A DNA stretch of 64,000 bases. Source: WTFY01 sp965220875 (GTDB taxonomy: Bacteria > Pseudomonadota > Gammaproteobacteria > UBA4575). Made by a program: the position numbers and the translations under genes. The notes under the pieces are model-generated. The model had not been told where the DNA came from and did no database searches. It worked only from the letters and a program-made list of their open reading frames with translations. Below are positions 44,677 through 54,257 of the stretch, piece by piece; position 1 is the stretch's first letter; every line of letters begins with the position of its first letter. The stretch is from contig OZ244849.1 in assembly GCA_965220875.1 (NCBI GenBank), forward strand, positions 806,001 through 870,000, in the 5' to 3' direction.

Positions 44677-46479
44677 ATGGACAGGGACAGTAGCATAACC
44701 CCCGAAGCCGCACAGACCCTGCCGGGTCTGTTTCGTGAGCGGGTGAAGCGTAATCCGGACTCACGGGCCTACGGTTTCCACGATGACGGGACCCGTTCCT
44801 GGAAAAGCCTTGCCTGGAGGCAGGTTGCTCATGGTGCGGCGAGCATCCAGTCAGCACTCCGCAAGGAGTCGCTTGCCAGAGGGGACCGTGTCGGGATCAT
44901 GCTGCGCAACTGCACGGAATGGATCATGTTTGACATGGCAGCACTGGGTCTGGGTCTGGTCACGGTGCCCCTGTATACGAACGACCGGGCTGAAAACGTG
45001 GCCTACATCATCAAAAACGCAGGGATAAAGCTGATACTTGTCCAAAATCAGCGTCAATGGAGCCAGCTGTCACAGGTCGAAGGCATCCGCATAGCATTGC
45101 AGCGTGTGGTATGCCTGGCACCGGTAGAGGGTTCCGGCAGTAACGAAACCCTGGTTTCTCTGCGGGATTGGCAAGACAAGGGTTCACAGGACAGCTACGA
45201 GTGCCTGCCCACGAAGAGTGGGGAACTGGCAACCATCGTCTATACCTCGGGCACTACAGGTCGGCCAAAGGGGGTAATGCTCAGCCACGACAACATCCTT
45301 CGCAACGCTTATGCCGCCTTGCAGTGTGCAGAGTTCTCCAGCCATGACGTCTTTTTGTCTTTTCTGCCCCTGTCCCATGCGCTGGAACGAACTGCGGGCT
45401 GTTTCATGCCCATGATGGCCAATTCGAAAGTCACTTTTGCCCGTTCGGTTCAGCAGCTGGCACAGGATCTGGTAGAGGTCTGCCCCACCGTATTTGTATC
45501 CGTTCCGCGCATTTACGAAATGATGTATACGAGAATTTTAGGCCAGATAGAACAGCGACCTTCTCTGGCGAGAAAATTGTTTTCCTGGACACTGCAAACC
45601 GGGTGGCGCAGGACTGAATGGAAATCAGGCAGGAACCGATGGCACTGGAGCCTGCTGCTTTGGCCGCTTTTTGAATACCTTGTTGCCGGCAAGATCACTC
45701 GCCGGCTGGGCGGAAGACTGCGATATGCAATCGCCGGTGGTGCGGCACTGGACCGGACCATCACGCAGTTTTTCATCAGCCTCGGTGTGCCGCTTTACCA
45801 GGGTTACGGCATGACTGAAAGCGGACCGGTGATCAGTGTCGGTCGCCCCCGTGGCAATGACCCGTTCAGTATCGGGAAAGCTTTGCCGGGAGTCGAAATC
45901 AAGTTGACCGGGGACAGTGAATTGTGTACACGCAGCAAATGCGTGATGCTCGGGTACTATAAGAACCCCCAGGCAACGCAACAGGTGATCGATGATGAAG
46001 GATGGCTGCACACGGGTGATATCGTGCGGGTTAGCGCAGAAGGGTATCTGTATATCACGGGGAGGATCAAGGACATCATTGTGCTTGCCAATGCCGAGAA
46101 GGTGTCTCCCCAGGATATGGAAAGCGCGATATGTGCAGACCCGCTGTTTGAGCAGGTCATGCTGCTGGGTGAGGGGCGGCCATTCCTGTGTGCCCTTCTG
46201 GTGCTGAATGAAGCACAATGGAACGCGCTTGCTGCAAGTCTGGGGCTGGAGAGAACTCACCTGGCAGACAAGGCCGTGCGCAGGCATGCGCTGCGGCGTG
46301 TCGCGGACTGCCTGCAGTCATTTCCAGGTTACGCCCAGGTCCGCAGGGTATGCCTGTACCTGGAGCCCTGGACAATTGAGAACGGCTTGCTCACTCCGAC
46401 CCTCAAGGTCAGGAGACCTGAACTTGCCAGACGGTTTGCAAAGGACATTGATGCCATGTACGGGTCCCTGGCCGAGTGA
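44677..46479 (+). CDS. AMP-dependent long-chain fatty acid-CoA ligase
   Basis: The 600-residue enzyme activates fatty acids via an acyl-AMP. Motifs of the adenylate-forming family appear in order: TIVYTSGTTGRPKGVMLSH (P-loop-like), LYQGYGMTESGP and HTGDIVRVSAEGYLYITGR. The catalytic lysine is in IIVLANAEKVSPQDME. I chose ATG 44677, nine bases after GGAG; a GTG at 44644 would add 11 residues. It belongs to the FadD15-like or plant-type long-chain subgroup; substrate chain length cannot be read from the sequence. Confidence 0.9.
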   Translation: MDRDSSITPEAAQTLPGLFRERVKRNPDSRAYGFHDDGTRSWKSLAWRQVAHGAASIQSALRKESLARGDRVGIMLRNCTEWIMFDMAALGLGLVTVPLYTNDRAENVAYIIKNAGIKLILVQNQRQWSQLSQVEGIRIALQRVVCLAPVEGSGSNETLVSLRDWQDKGSQDSYECLPTKSGELATIVYTSGTTGRPKGVMLSHDNILRNAYAALQCAEFSSHDVFLSFLPLSHALERTAGCFMPMMANSKVTFARSVQQLAQDLVEVCPTVFVSVPRIYEMMYTRILGQIEQRPSLARKLFSWTLQTGWRRTEWKSGRNRWHWSLLLWPLFEYLVAGKITRRLGGRLRYAIAGGAALDRTITQFFISLGVPLYQGYGMTESGPVISVGRPRGNDPFSIGKALPGVEIKLTGDSELCTRSKCVMLGYYKNPQATQQVIDDEGWLHTGDIVRVSAEGYLYITGRIKDIIVLANAEKVSPQDMESAICADPLFEQVMLLGEGRPFLCALLVLNEAQWNALAASLGLERTHLADKAVRRHALRRVADCLQSFPGYAQVRRVCLYLEPWTIENGLLTPTLKVRRPELARRFAKDIDAMYGSLAE

Positions 46480-46490
46480 CCCGGAATTCG

Positions 46491-47021
46491 CTACTGCTTG
46501 GTCTGCATGAGTATCGTGTCGACGTGGTTGGCGCTCAAGTGCTTTCGCGTCTGCTCCAGGGCCGGTCGATCCTTGCTGGGACCGATGCGTACCCGGTGCC
46601 ACGTGGTGTTGTCAACGCTCACGGATTGAATATGCGACTCAATACCCAGCAAAGCCAGGCGCGCCTTGAGGCTGTCTGCTTCCTCAAGCCGTTTGAATGA
46701 GCCTGCCTGCAGCAGGTAGCTCCCCTGGCTTGCAGCAGGGGGTGGTTTGACGGGCTGCCTGTCAAGCGGCGTGGTTTCTTCTTGTGGGATGATGATTTCC
46801 AGTTCGGGCAGCAGGGTATAGAAATCAAATTCGCGTTTTTCAGTGGGCTCGGCAGGCACCGCGGTTTCGTGCTTGGCCGCGCCTGATTGGTTCGCAAACC
46901 AGCCATCTATGTCAATCGTCATGGCAATGGCGATACCTGCAATCACGCCAACTCCCAGCCATGCCCAGCCAGGAAGAAGATTTGAAGTTTTTGCAGGTTT
47001 TCGTTTTTTTCTTACGGCCAT
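46491..47021 (-). CDS. SPOR-domain membrane protein
   Basis: The 176-residue protein has a basic N-terminus (AVRKKRKPAK), one membrane span (about 17-40), a Pro/Glu-rich linker and a C-terminal SPOR domain (about 97-173, GSYLLQAGSFKRLEEADSLK). SPOR domains bind denuded glycan strands at division sites. It starts eight bases after argS, an arrangement seen for FtsN-like proteins in gammaproteobacteria; whether this is FtsN itself is unproven. Confidence 0.88.
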   Translation of the reverse strand: MAVRKKRKPAKTSNLLPGWAWLGVGVIAGIAIAMTIDIDGWFANQSGAAKHETAVPAEPTEKREFDFYTLLPELEIIIPQEETTPLDRQPVKPPPAASQGSYLLQAGSFKRLEEADSLKARLALLGIESHIQSVSVDNTTWHRVRIGPSKDRPALEQTRKHLSANHVDTILMQTKQ

Positions 47022-47029
47022 GACCCATC

Positions 47030-48790
47030 CTACATCCTTTCCGGTGCACTGACATCAAGCAAGGCCAAGCCGTTGCCGAGCACAATTTGTGTCGCACGGG
47101 CCAGCTTAAGCCGCGCATTGCGCAAGGCCTGATCCGATACCAGTACCTGGTGAGCGTTATAAAAACTGTGAAATGAGTTTGCAAGGTTGCGCAGGTAGCT
47201 GACCACTACATGGGGTGCGAGCTGCTCGGCTCCCGCCTGTACACTTTCAGGAAACTGGGCCAGGTGTTTTATCAGGTTTTTTTCCTGCTCTTGGACCAGA
47301 AGAGATACTTCAGACTTTGCCAGCTCTTCATCCTGAACGGGCGGATCAGTCTGTCTGAGAATGCCGCAGATTCTGGCATGGGCGTACTGAACGTAATAGA
47401 CAGGATTGTCCTGTGTTTGTGAGGTGGCAAGGTCCAGATCAAAGTCCAGGTGCTGTTCACATTTGCGCATGACATAGAAAAAGCGCGCGGCGTCCTTGCC
47501 GACCTGTTTTCGTAATTGCCGCAGGGGGAGGAATTCTCCGGAGCGGGTGGACATGGCGAGTTTTTTCCCGCCCTCGAAGAGATTCGCGAATTGCACCAGC
47601 AAGATACTGAGGCGACCCGGGTCTTTGCCCAGAGCCTGCATGGCGGCCAGCATACGAGGTACATAACCGTGGTGGTCGGCCCCCCAGATGTTGATCAGGA
47701 GGTCATAACCGCGTTCATATTTGTCAAGGTGATATGCAATGTCCGATGCAAAGTAGGTGGGCTGGCCGTTTTCGCGCACCAGTACCCGGTCTTTTGCATC
47801 GTCAAATGCCGTACTCCTGAACCACAGGGCGCCGCCTTTCCGGTAGGTGTGACCGCCTGCAGCCAGCGTATCGAGTACAGCCTGGATCTTCTCATGGGTC
47901 AGTGAAAGTTCCGAGTACCATCGGTCGAAGGTCACCGCAAACCTTTCCAGGTCATCTCGGATATCGCGTGCAATCGTATCCAGTGCACATGTGCGCAGTG
48001 TCTCATACTCGCCCTGTGTCAGCAGGGACTTGGCCCGTTCGATCACCATGTCGACGTAAGCTTCTGCATCATCCTGCTTTCCTTCATTTTCATGGGTTCG
48101 TATCCAGGCTTCAGCCGGATGCAGGAATGATTCTGCGTGTTCACGGTGTATGGCCGCTGCTATGTCCCAGATGTAGTCACCCTGATAGGCACTGGCTGGA
48201 AAGTCCAGTATTTGCCCGCACAGTTCCAGATACCTGAGCCATACCGAAACGGTCAGGATATCTGCCTGTCGCCCCGTGTCATTGACATAGTATTCTCGCT
48301 GTACCTCGTGGCCTGCCGCTTCAAGGAGGTTAGCTATAGTTGCCCCGTAGGCTGCTCCCCGTCCGTGGCCGATATGCAGGGGTCCGGTAGGGTTGGCCGA
48401 GACAAATTCGATCAGCACCTTCTTGCCAGTGGATTCCGGGTTGCAGCCAAAGTGTTCTTTCCCGTCGATGATCTGATCCAGAATTCCGGCTTCTGTCAGG
48501 TCATGCATGTAGAAGTTTATAAAGCCCGGGTCCGCAGTCTCGATTTTTGCAATGCCCGAGCATTCGGGGATTTGCTCGGCAATTTTGTCGGCCAGTATGC
48601 TTGCCGGTATGCCGACCGACCTGGACAAGCGCAGGGCGAGATTGGTGGCAAAATCCCCGTGGCTCTTGTCCTTGGTGCGCTGGACCCGTGTGTCTACATC
48701 CAGGTCATCAGGCAAATCGCCCATGTCTTGCAAGCGGGACACCGCAGCAGCCAGCAGTTTCGAAATTTGCGCTTGCATAAGAGGGGTCAT
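47030..48790 (-). CDS. argS: Arginyl-tRNA synthetase
   Basis: The class I enzyme charges tRNA-Arg. From ATG 48790 it is 586 residues (ATG 48778 is an alternative). It has the N-terminal additional domain (DKSHGDFATNLALRLS), HIGH as PLHIGHGRGAAYG, a KMSKS-equivalent KLAMSTRSGEF, and the DALR anticodon domain ending ALLDVSAPERM. Neither start has a strong ribosome site. It is upstream of the SPOR gene and downstream of priA on the minus strand. Confidence 0.96.
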   Translation of the reverse strand: MTPLMQAQISKLLAAAVSRLQDMGDLPDDLDVDTRVQRTKDKSHGDFATNLALRLSRSVGIPASILADKIAEQIPECSGIAKIETADPGFINFYMHDLTEAGILDQIIDGKEHFGCNPESTGKKVLIEFVSANPTGPLHIGHGRGAAYGATIANLLEAAGHEVQREYYVNDTGRQADILTVSVWLRYLELCGQILDFPASAYQGDYIWDIAAAIHREHAESFLHPAEAWIRTHENEGKQDDAEAYVDMVIERAKSLLTQGEYETLRTCALDTIARDIRDDLERFAVTFDRWYSELSLTHEKIQAVLDTLAAGGHTYRKGGALWFRSTAFDDAKDRVLVRENGQPTYFASDIAYHLDKYERGYDLLINIWGADHHGYVPRMLAAMQALGKDPGRLSILLVQFANLFEGGKKLAMSTRSGEFLPLRQLRKQVGKDAARFFYVMRKCEQHLDFDLDLATSQTQDNPVYYVQYAHARICGILRQTDPPVQDEELAKSEVSLLVQEQEKNLIKHLAQFPESVQAGAEQLAPHVVVSYLRNLANSFHSFYNAHQVLVSDQALRNARLKLARATQIVLGNGLALLDVSAPERM

Positions 48791-48865
48791 CCAGTAAGGC
48801 AGGCTGCATTGTACCCAAATGCACGGACCCAAGCACAAAATTCAGGTACCACTGTTCCTGTCTCT

Positions 48866-51061
48866 TCAGCCTGTTTCAAATGGGTCCACTTCAATGGCCC
48901 AACGGACCCTTTTCGCAAGAGGATGTTGAACGATGTGTTCAGCCCAGCGTTTGCGCATGGCGCTACGGCTCGTGGATATGACGACCAGCAGGCTGTGGTA
49001 CATTCCAGCCCTTCGTTCCAGGTTGGCCGGAATGGGTCCGAACATGTCCAGGCCGGAGGAATCATTTTGCTGCACGGAGGCCTTGATGTCTCGAAGAAAC
49101 CTGTGAGTCAGGTCCTGCTGATGTGCACGTGCCCGAATCAGCAGCATGTACGAGTAAGGTGGCAGCCCGCAGGTTTTGCGCTGCCTGAGCACCTCCTCGG
49201 AGAATTTTCGATACCCGTGGGCCAGCAGGCAGTTCAGCAGCGGATGTTCGGGCTGGTGGGTTTGCAGCAGTACCTTGCCTTTGTGCAATGAACGACCAGC
49301 CCTGCCGGAAACCTGAACGATCAGCTGCCCCAGATGCTCTGTAGCCCGAAAATCACTGCTCAATAACCCGTGATCGACATTCAGGATGCCGACCAGCGTG
49401 ACGTTGGGAAAATCATGTCCTTTGGTAAGCATTTGTGTACCGATGATGATCTGGTATTTTCCTTTCCGGACATCGTCCAGCTTGTCCTGCAGCGAGTTCT
49501 TGCCACGCGTGCTGTCGCGATCAATACGGATCAGGGAAGTGTCGGGAAATATTTTCCTGAGCCGGTCTTCTACGCGCTGTGTCCCTTCGCCCAGAAAAAG
49601 AATCTTTGATGAGTTGCACTGTGGACAGGCGACCGGAGCCTGTTGCTGCTTCCGGCAATGATGACATTTGAGGATATTCTGATTTTTGTAGAAGACCATA
49701 TGGGTATTGCAGCGGGGACATTCCGCCGTCCAGGCACAGTCATGGCACAGCAGCACCGGGGCATAGCCGCGCCGGTTCAGGAAAAGCAGAATCTGGTGGT
49801 TGAGCGACAGCTCTGTCTGGATTGCCTGTACCAGTTCACTGGACAGGCCGTCCACGACAGGCCTGGATCTCAAGTCAATAAGCTTGACTTGCGGAACCTC
49901 GGCATGTTTCGCACGCTGCCTCAGTTCGATTCTCCGGTAGTGACCGAGATCGGCATTGTGCTGGCTTTCCAGGGACGGTGTAGCACTGCCCAAGACGACA
50001 GGGACGGACAACTGCTTGGCCCGGTACACAGCGAGATCTCGTGCACTGTACAGCAGTCCTTCCTGCTGCTTGAATGATGCGTCGTGCTCCTCGTCCACTA
50101 CGATCAGGCCAAGATCCGTGAAAGACGAAAAGATGGCTGAGCGGGTACCGACCACGATTTGTGCCTTTCCGGTGCGTGCCAGTTGCCAGGCACGCACACG
50201 TTCACCTGAGGTCAGGCTTGAATGCATTCGGGCGACTGGCACATTCAGCCTGTTTTCGATTCTATGCACCAGTTGAGGGGTCAAGCCGATCTCCGGCACC
50301 AGGATGAGAACCTGCCGACCCTGGTCGATGACCTCTCTTGCCAGGGCAAGGTATACCTCGGTCTTGCCGCTTCCTGTGACGCCGGCCAGGAGATATTTGC
50401 CAAATTTGTGCAGATTCCTTCGAACCAGTTCATAGGCATGCTGCTGTTCCGGATTAAGCGTGAGGGGCTGTGCCCGGGCATGGGGAGTTTGGGACAGAAC
50501 CTGCTCATACGGGACTCTCCTTACCAGGCCTTTGTTGACCAGCGCCTGCACTGCGGGGCGCCAGCGAGTCATGCTGGCGCCCATGTTCTCAGCATCAAGT
50601 CCTTCCGGGTGCTCCAGAATCAGCTCGAAAGCCTTCCGCTGTTTCGGAGCCCTTTTCAGGAGTTGTACGGCTGAGTGGCTGGCACAGGCCTGGTAGACCA
50701 TGCTTGGAGCTGAAGCGACAGGACGATTTTTGCGTAGTAAAGCAGGGAGTGCTGTACTGAACACCTCACCGGGAGGCTGCTGATAATAGTCTGCTGTCCA
50801 GTGCAGCAACTGTTGCAGTTCGGAATCAAAAACAGGTTCGGCATCCAGAACTTCCAGGACAGTCTTCAGCTTGTCCAGCGGAAGCTGGGTGTTGCGGGAT
50901 TTTGCGGCCACGACACCGACAAGGGTACGTCCACCAAACGGCACCCGTACGCGAACCCCTACCTGAATGGCCTCAAACGCAGGTTCCATGGGTGCAAGGT
51001 ACTCGAAGTACCGGTACAGTGGCACGGGCAGGGCAATTTTCAAAACTGGAGGTACTGGCAT
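48866..51061 (-). CDS. priA: Primosomal protein N' (replication restart helicase)
   Basis: The 731-residue PriA reloads DnaB at stalled forks. It has an N-terminal DNA-binding domain (GVRVRVPFGGRTLVGVV), Walker A GVTGSGKTEVYL, Walker B DEEHDASFKQ, a zinc-binding insertion with paired cysteines (CHDCAWTAECPRCNTHM, CHHCRKQQQ), and helicase motifs GTQMLTKGHDFPN and QVSGRAGRS. ATG 51061 follows GGGTG; the GTG at 51067 is an alternative. argS follows on the same strand. Confidence 0.97.
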   Translation of the reverse strand: MPVPPVLKIALPVPLYRYFEYLAPMEPAFEAIQVGVRVRVPFGGRTLVGVVAAKSRNTQLPLDKLKTVLEVLDAEPVFDSELQQLLHWTADYYQQPPGEVFSTALPALLRKNRPVASAPSMVYQACASHSAVQLLKRAPKQRKAFELILEHPEGLDAENMGASMTRWRPAVQALVNKGLVRRVPYEQVLSQTPHARAQPLTLNPEQQHAYELVRRNLHKFGKYLLAGVTGSGKTEVYLALAREVIDQGRQVLILVPEIGLTPQLVHRIENRLNVPVARMHSSLTSGERVRAWQLARTGKAQIVVGTRSAIFSSFTDLGLIVVDEEHDASFKQQEGLLYSARDLAVYRAKQLSVPVVLGSATPSLESQHNADLGHYRRIELRQRAKHAEVPQVKLIDLRSRPVVDGLSSELVQAIQTELSLNHQILLFLNRRGYAPVLLCHDCAWTAECPRCNTHMVFYKNQNILKCHHCRKQQQAPVACPQCNSSKILFLGEGTQRVEDRLRKIFPDTSLIRIDRDSTRGKNSLQDKLDDVRKGKYQIIIGTQMLTKGHDFPNVTLVGILNVDHGLLSSDFRATEHLGQLIVQVSGRAGRSLHKGKVLLQTHQPEHPLLNCLLAHGYRKFSEEVLRQRKTCGLPPYSYMLLIRARAHQQDLTHRFLRDIKASVQQNDSSGLDMFGPIPANLERRAGMYHSLLVVISTSRSAMRKRWAEHIVQHPLAKRVRWAIEVDPFETG

Positions 51062-51549
51062 ATTCACCCATAGTCTACCAAGCTGAGCAAACCACGATTC
51101 GGTCCTGAGGATGCAGGGATCCGGCCTTCCGGCCCGCTCGTGGATAAGGTTGTGGACAAGTTGTTGATTTCAAGGGGATACAGTTGTGCCGGACTTGCGC
51201 AAGTGCCAGATCTTTCAGGCTTATCCTGAGAATGCCCTTGATGTAATGGGGCGCTGTGCGAATCCTGCAGGTCTGCATGGATTGGGCTTGGTCCGTGGTC
51301 AAATTCTGCACGATGTACATGACCCGGTGCCGCCTTGCAGTCGCTTCCTTCCTGATAACCACAGCAGTCCGTATCGGTCTGCGACTGCTGCTATAACTGT
51401 GATCAGGGAAATCTGTCTGGGCGTAATCAAGCTGCATGGAGCTTCCCCTGGTCCGGCCAGATTTCAAATAGTGACTTCAAGTCGTTAGAAATAGTGTAGT
51501 ATTTCCGTGGTCTAATTCCGTGAAACACAGCAGTTTGTAATGGTGCAAT
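51062..51549. other. Intergenic region upstream of priA and the HNH gene, no gene seen
   Basis: In these 488 bases no convincing gene or known RNA is seen; short open frames here match nothing. It includes two near-consensus DnaA boxes, CGTGGATAA (51139-51147) and TGTGGACAA (51151-51159), each with one mismatch to TGTGGATAA, and probably the divergent promoters for priA and the HNH gene. Confidence 0.5.
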
Positions 51550-52164
51550 GTGAACGTGAATCCGGAGAACCTGGTGAGTGACTTCAGCCTGCAGATACTG
51601 CGCACAGATGTGTCGGGCATGCCTATGGAGTGGGTCAATTATCAGGATGCCGTGCGCCTGTATCATATTGAGCAGGTCGCCTATACCTGCGGTGAACGGC
51701 TGTATGTCATCCGTGGCGGGGTCAATGCGCGCAGTGGCCTGCGCAGCCAGATAGAGGTTCATTCCATCATTGCGACCCAGGGCAGTAACCGCTCCCTGCA
51801 CCAGAGCTATACGCCACCCCTGAATAACCGTGCGTTGTTCAAGCGTGATGCAAACATGTGCCTGTATTGTGGAGAACGTTTTCACCGCCGTGACCTGTCA
51901 AGGGATCATGTACGGCCCTTGAGCCAGGGAGGCAGGGATGACTGGAAAAACGTCGTTTCGGCATGCAAGCGCTGCAACAACCACAAGGCGGGCCAGACGC
52001 CCGAACAGGCAGGAATGCAGTTACTTGCCATTCCGTTTACGCCTACCCATGCCGAGTACATTTTCCTGCAGGGACACAGGGTACTGGCCGATCAGATGAA
52101 ATTTTTGCTTGCTCATTTCCCGCGTACCAGCCCCCTGCACAAACGCTTCAACAAAGTGGCCTGA
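51550..52164 (+). CDS. HNH endonuclease domain protein
   Basis: The 204-residue protein has an N-terminal region of unknown fold (about 1-90) and a C-terminal zinc-type HNH motif: CLYCGERF, then DHVRPLSQGGRDDWKNVV, then CKRCNNHKAG. Stand-alone HNH proteins of this kind are widespread in Proteobacteria. They are not necessarily mobile or restriction enzymes, and the function here is unknown. It starts at GTG 51550 and shows no neighbouring methylase. Confidence 0.85.
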   Translation: MNVNPENLVSDFSLQILRTDVSGMPMEWVNYQDAVRLYHIEQVAYTCGERLYVIRGGVNARSGLRSQIEVHSIIATQGSNRSLHQSYTPPLNNRALFKRDANMCLYCGERFHRRDLSRDHVRPLSQGGRDDWKNVVSACKRCNNHKAGQTPEQAGMQLLAIPFTPTHAEYIFLQGHRVLADQMKFLLAHFPRTSPLHKRFNKVA

Positions 52165-52260
52165 CCGGTATAACAGCCTGCTGAGCGCCGGTCATGCATC
52201 GCATTGTCACTTGCCGCTGGATCGTGATCTGCTGTCACCTGCAAGGCGGGACTGCCTACA

Positions 52261-53367
52261 GTGAAGTCGAAATACACGGGTAACCTGGATTTTGAGCACG
52301 GAGGCGAAACATGCCTCGGAGTGCTGCTTGTGAATCTCGGGACACCTGATGCCCCAACGGTTCGTGCGATACGGAAATATCTTGCAGAGTTTTTGTGGGA
52401 CCCCAGGGTGGTCGAATTACCCAGGGCATTGTGGTGGGTGCTCCTGCACGCAATGGTCCTTCAATTGCGCCCCCGCAAGAAAGTCGAAGCCTATGCAAAG
52501 ATCTGGATGGATGAAGGATCACCGCTGCTGGTGATCAGCAGAAAACAGGAAGCTGCATTGCAGGCCGAGCTGGAAAAGTCCTGTGTCGGCAAGGTAAGGG
52601 TCATTCTGGCAATGCGCTATGGTCAGCTGCCCATCGCTTCTGCACTGCGGGAGTTTCAAGCGTGCAATGCACGCAGGGTTCTGGTGTTTCCGTTGTACCC
52701 GCAGTACTCGGCCACGACCACGGCTTCCACATTTGATGCCCTTGCCAAGGAGTTCGCCCGGTTACGGTGGTTGCCGGAAATTCGCATGGTAAACAGTTAC
52801 GCATCGGAGCCCGAGTATATTGATGCCTGTGCTGCACAGATCGAGTCATTCTGGCGGCAGGGTTCACGCAGCCAGAAGCTGCTGTTTTCCTTCCACGGGT
52901 TGCCGAAAAGGAATCTGTTACAGGGAGACCCCTATCATTGCGAGTGCCAGCACACGGCCCGGTTGATCTCGCAGCGGCTGGGCCTCAGGGAAGATGAGTG
53001 GTTGCTCACTTTCCAGTCACGCTTCGGCATGGCGGAGTGGCTGCGCCCGTATACCAGTGAAACGCTGGAAAAGCTCCCCAAAAAGGGCATCAGGACGGTG
53101 GACGTGTTCTGTCCGGGATTTTCGGCAGACTGCATTGAAACACTGGAAGAAATCGACATGCAGAACCATGAGATTTTTTTGCGTAGCGGGGGTGAGTCCT
53201 TTAATTATATTCCGGCCCTGAATGATGAACCCGTTCATATCCGGGCCTTGTCTGGGATCATTTCCCGGCACATCCAGGGATGGCCGGAACACGGGTCGCC
53301 ACAGGCAGGACCCGAGGACCGGGAAGCAGCCAGACAACGCGCTTTGAAGCTTGGTGCCAGGCGATGA
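52261..53367 (+). CDS. hemH: Ferrochelatase
   Basis: HemH inserts Fe2+ into protoporphyrin IX, the last step of heme synthesis. The 368-residue protein has the family start (GVLLVNLGTPDAPT), VFPLYPQYSATTTAST, the catalytic His region FSFHGLPKRNL, and the metal-site Glu segment FSADCIETLEEID. The start is GTG 52261. It is separate from the hemCDXY cluster 48 kb away. Confidence 0.96.
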   Translation: MKSKYTGNLDFEHGGETCLGVLLVNLGTPDAPTVRAIRKYLAEFLWDPRVVELPRALWWVLLHAMVLQLRPRKKVEAYAKIWMDEGSPLLVISRKQEAALQAELEKSCVGKVRVILAMRYGQLPIASALREFQACNARRVLVFPLYPQYSATTTASTFDALAKEFARLRWLPEIRMVNSYASEPEYIDACAAQIESFWRQGSRSQKLLFSFHGLPKRNLLQGDPYHCECQHTARLISQRLGLREDEWLLTFQSRFGMAEWLRPYTSETLEKLPKKGIRTVDVFCPGFSADCIETLEEIDMQNHEIFLRSGGESFNYIPALNDEPVHIRALSGIISRHIQGWPEHGSPQAGPEDREAARQRALKLGARR

Positions 53368-53368
53368 C

Positions 53369-54250
53369 CTACCTGACTTCGCTTAAAACCTTCAGGCACA
53401 AGTTCTCTGCCTGCCTGGCGTAACTTCCACCAAACAGGTTAAAGTGGTTCAAGACATGGTAGAAATTGTAAAGTCCCTTGCGCACCGCAAAGCCTGGGTC
53501 CAGGGGATAGTGCTCTGAGTAGGCACTGTAGAACTCTTCGCTGAATCCTCCGAACAGTGTGGTCATCGCAAGGTCGGTCTCACGATCACCGTAGTAGCAT
53601 GCCGGATCGTAGACCACAGGCCTGGATGCCGCATCGAATGCGTAGTTTCCTGACCAGAGGTCTCCATGCAGCAGGCTGGGTTTCGGCGTATAGCCTTCAA
53701 ACAGGGCAGCGAATTCACATAGCAGGCGTTCACCGCTTTCAAGAAGCGAACAACCGGCATGATTGTCTTTTGCCAGATCCAGCTGGTGTGCGAGCCTCCT
53801 GTGACGCCAGAACGAGATCCAGTCCGGACAGCTGGTATTCGGCTGGGGTGTGCTGCCGATCCAGTTATCCTGAGGCCATCCGAAATGATCTTCCGTGTGC
53901 TGATGCAGCCGGGCGAGCTGTCGGCCAAGGGCTGCACCCGGTCCACCTGTATGCAACTCAAGGAATTCAAGCAGCAAGTAGCTGTATGAACGGGTCTTCC
54001 CGCATGCAACGGGATGCGGTACCCGTAGGGTATTCGTTTCGGCTAGGGCACGAAGGTTGTACGCCTCGCATTGCAGCATGTCGAACATGTGCAGCCCATG
54101 GATTTTCAGAAAACAGGTTTTCTCTTTGAACCGGACCCTGTATGTCTGACAGGTGTCCCCCCCTGCCACTGGCGTGACCGCATGGGTATCCGGTGTATCC
54201 GAGAGTGTCAGCCCAACCTGTCGTTCAAGAGACCGGGCATCAATGGGCAT
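53369..54250 (-). CDS. Fructosamine kinase family protein (YniA-like)
   Basis: The 293-residue protein has the ketosamine-3-kinase / APH fold: an N-terminal CQTYRVRFKEKTCFLKIH with the ATP lysine, the catalytic loop LLHGDLWSGNYAFD and the metal-binding Asp region VYDPACYYGDRETDLAM. Relatives phosphorylate ribulosamine or fructosamine adducts as protein repair. ATG 54250 is preferred; a longer frame reaches 54373 but overlaps the upstream exonuclease gene. It follows that gene by seven bases. Confidence 0.88.
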   Translation of the reverse strand: MPIDARSLERQVGLTLSDTPDTHAVTPVAGGDTCQTYRVRFKEKTCFLKIHGLHMFDMLQCEAYNLRALAETNTLRVPHPVACGKTRSYSYLLLEFLELHTGGPGAALGRQLARLHQHTEDHFGWPQDNWIGSTPQPNTSCPDWISFWRHRRLAHQLDLAKDNHAGCSLLESGERLLCEFAALFEGYTPKPSLLHGDLWSGNYAFDAASRPVVYDPACYYGDRETDLAMTTLFGGFSEEFYSAYSEHYPLDPGFAVRKGLYNFYHVLNHFNLFGGSYARQAENLCLKVLSEVR

Positions 54251-54257
54251 GACTGGT

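Noticed and set aside
51075..51488. Short open frames upstream of the HNH gene
   Set aside because: No ribosome site, no similarity and no coding bias; listed as intergenic.
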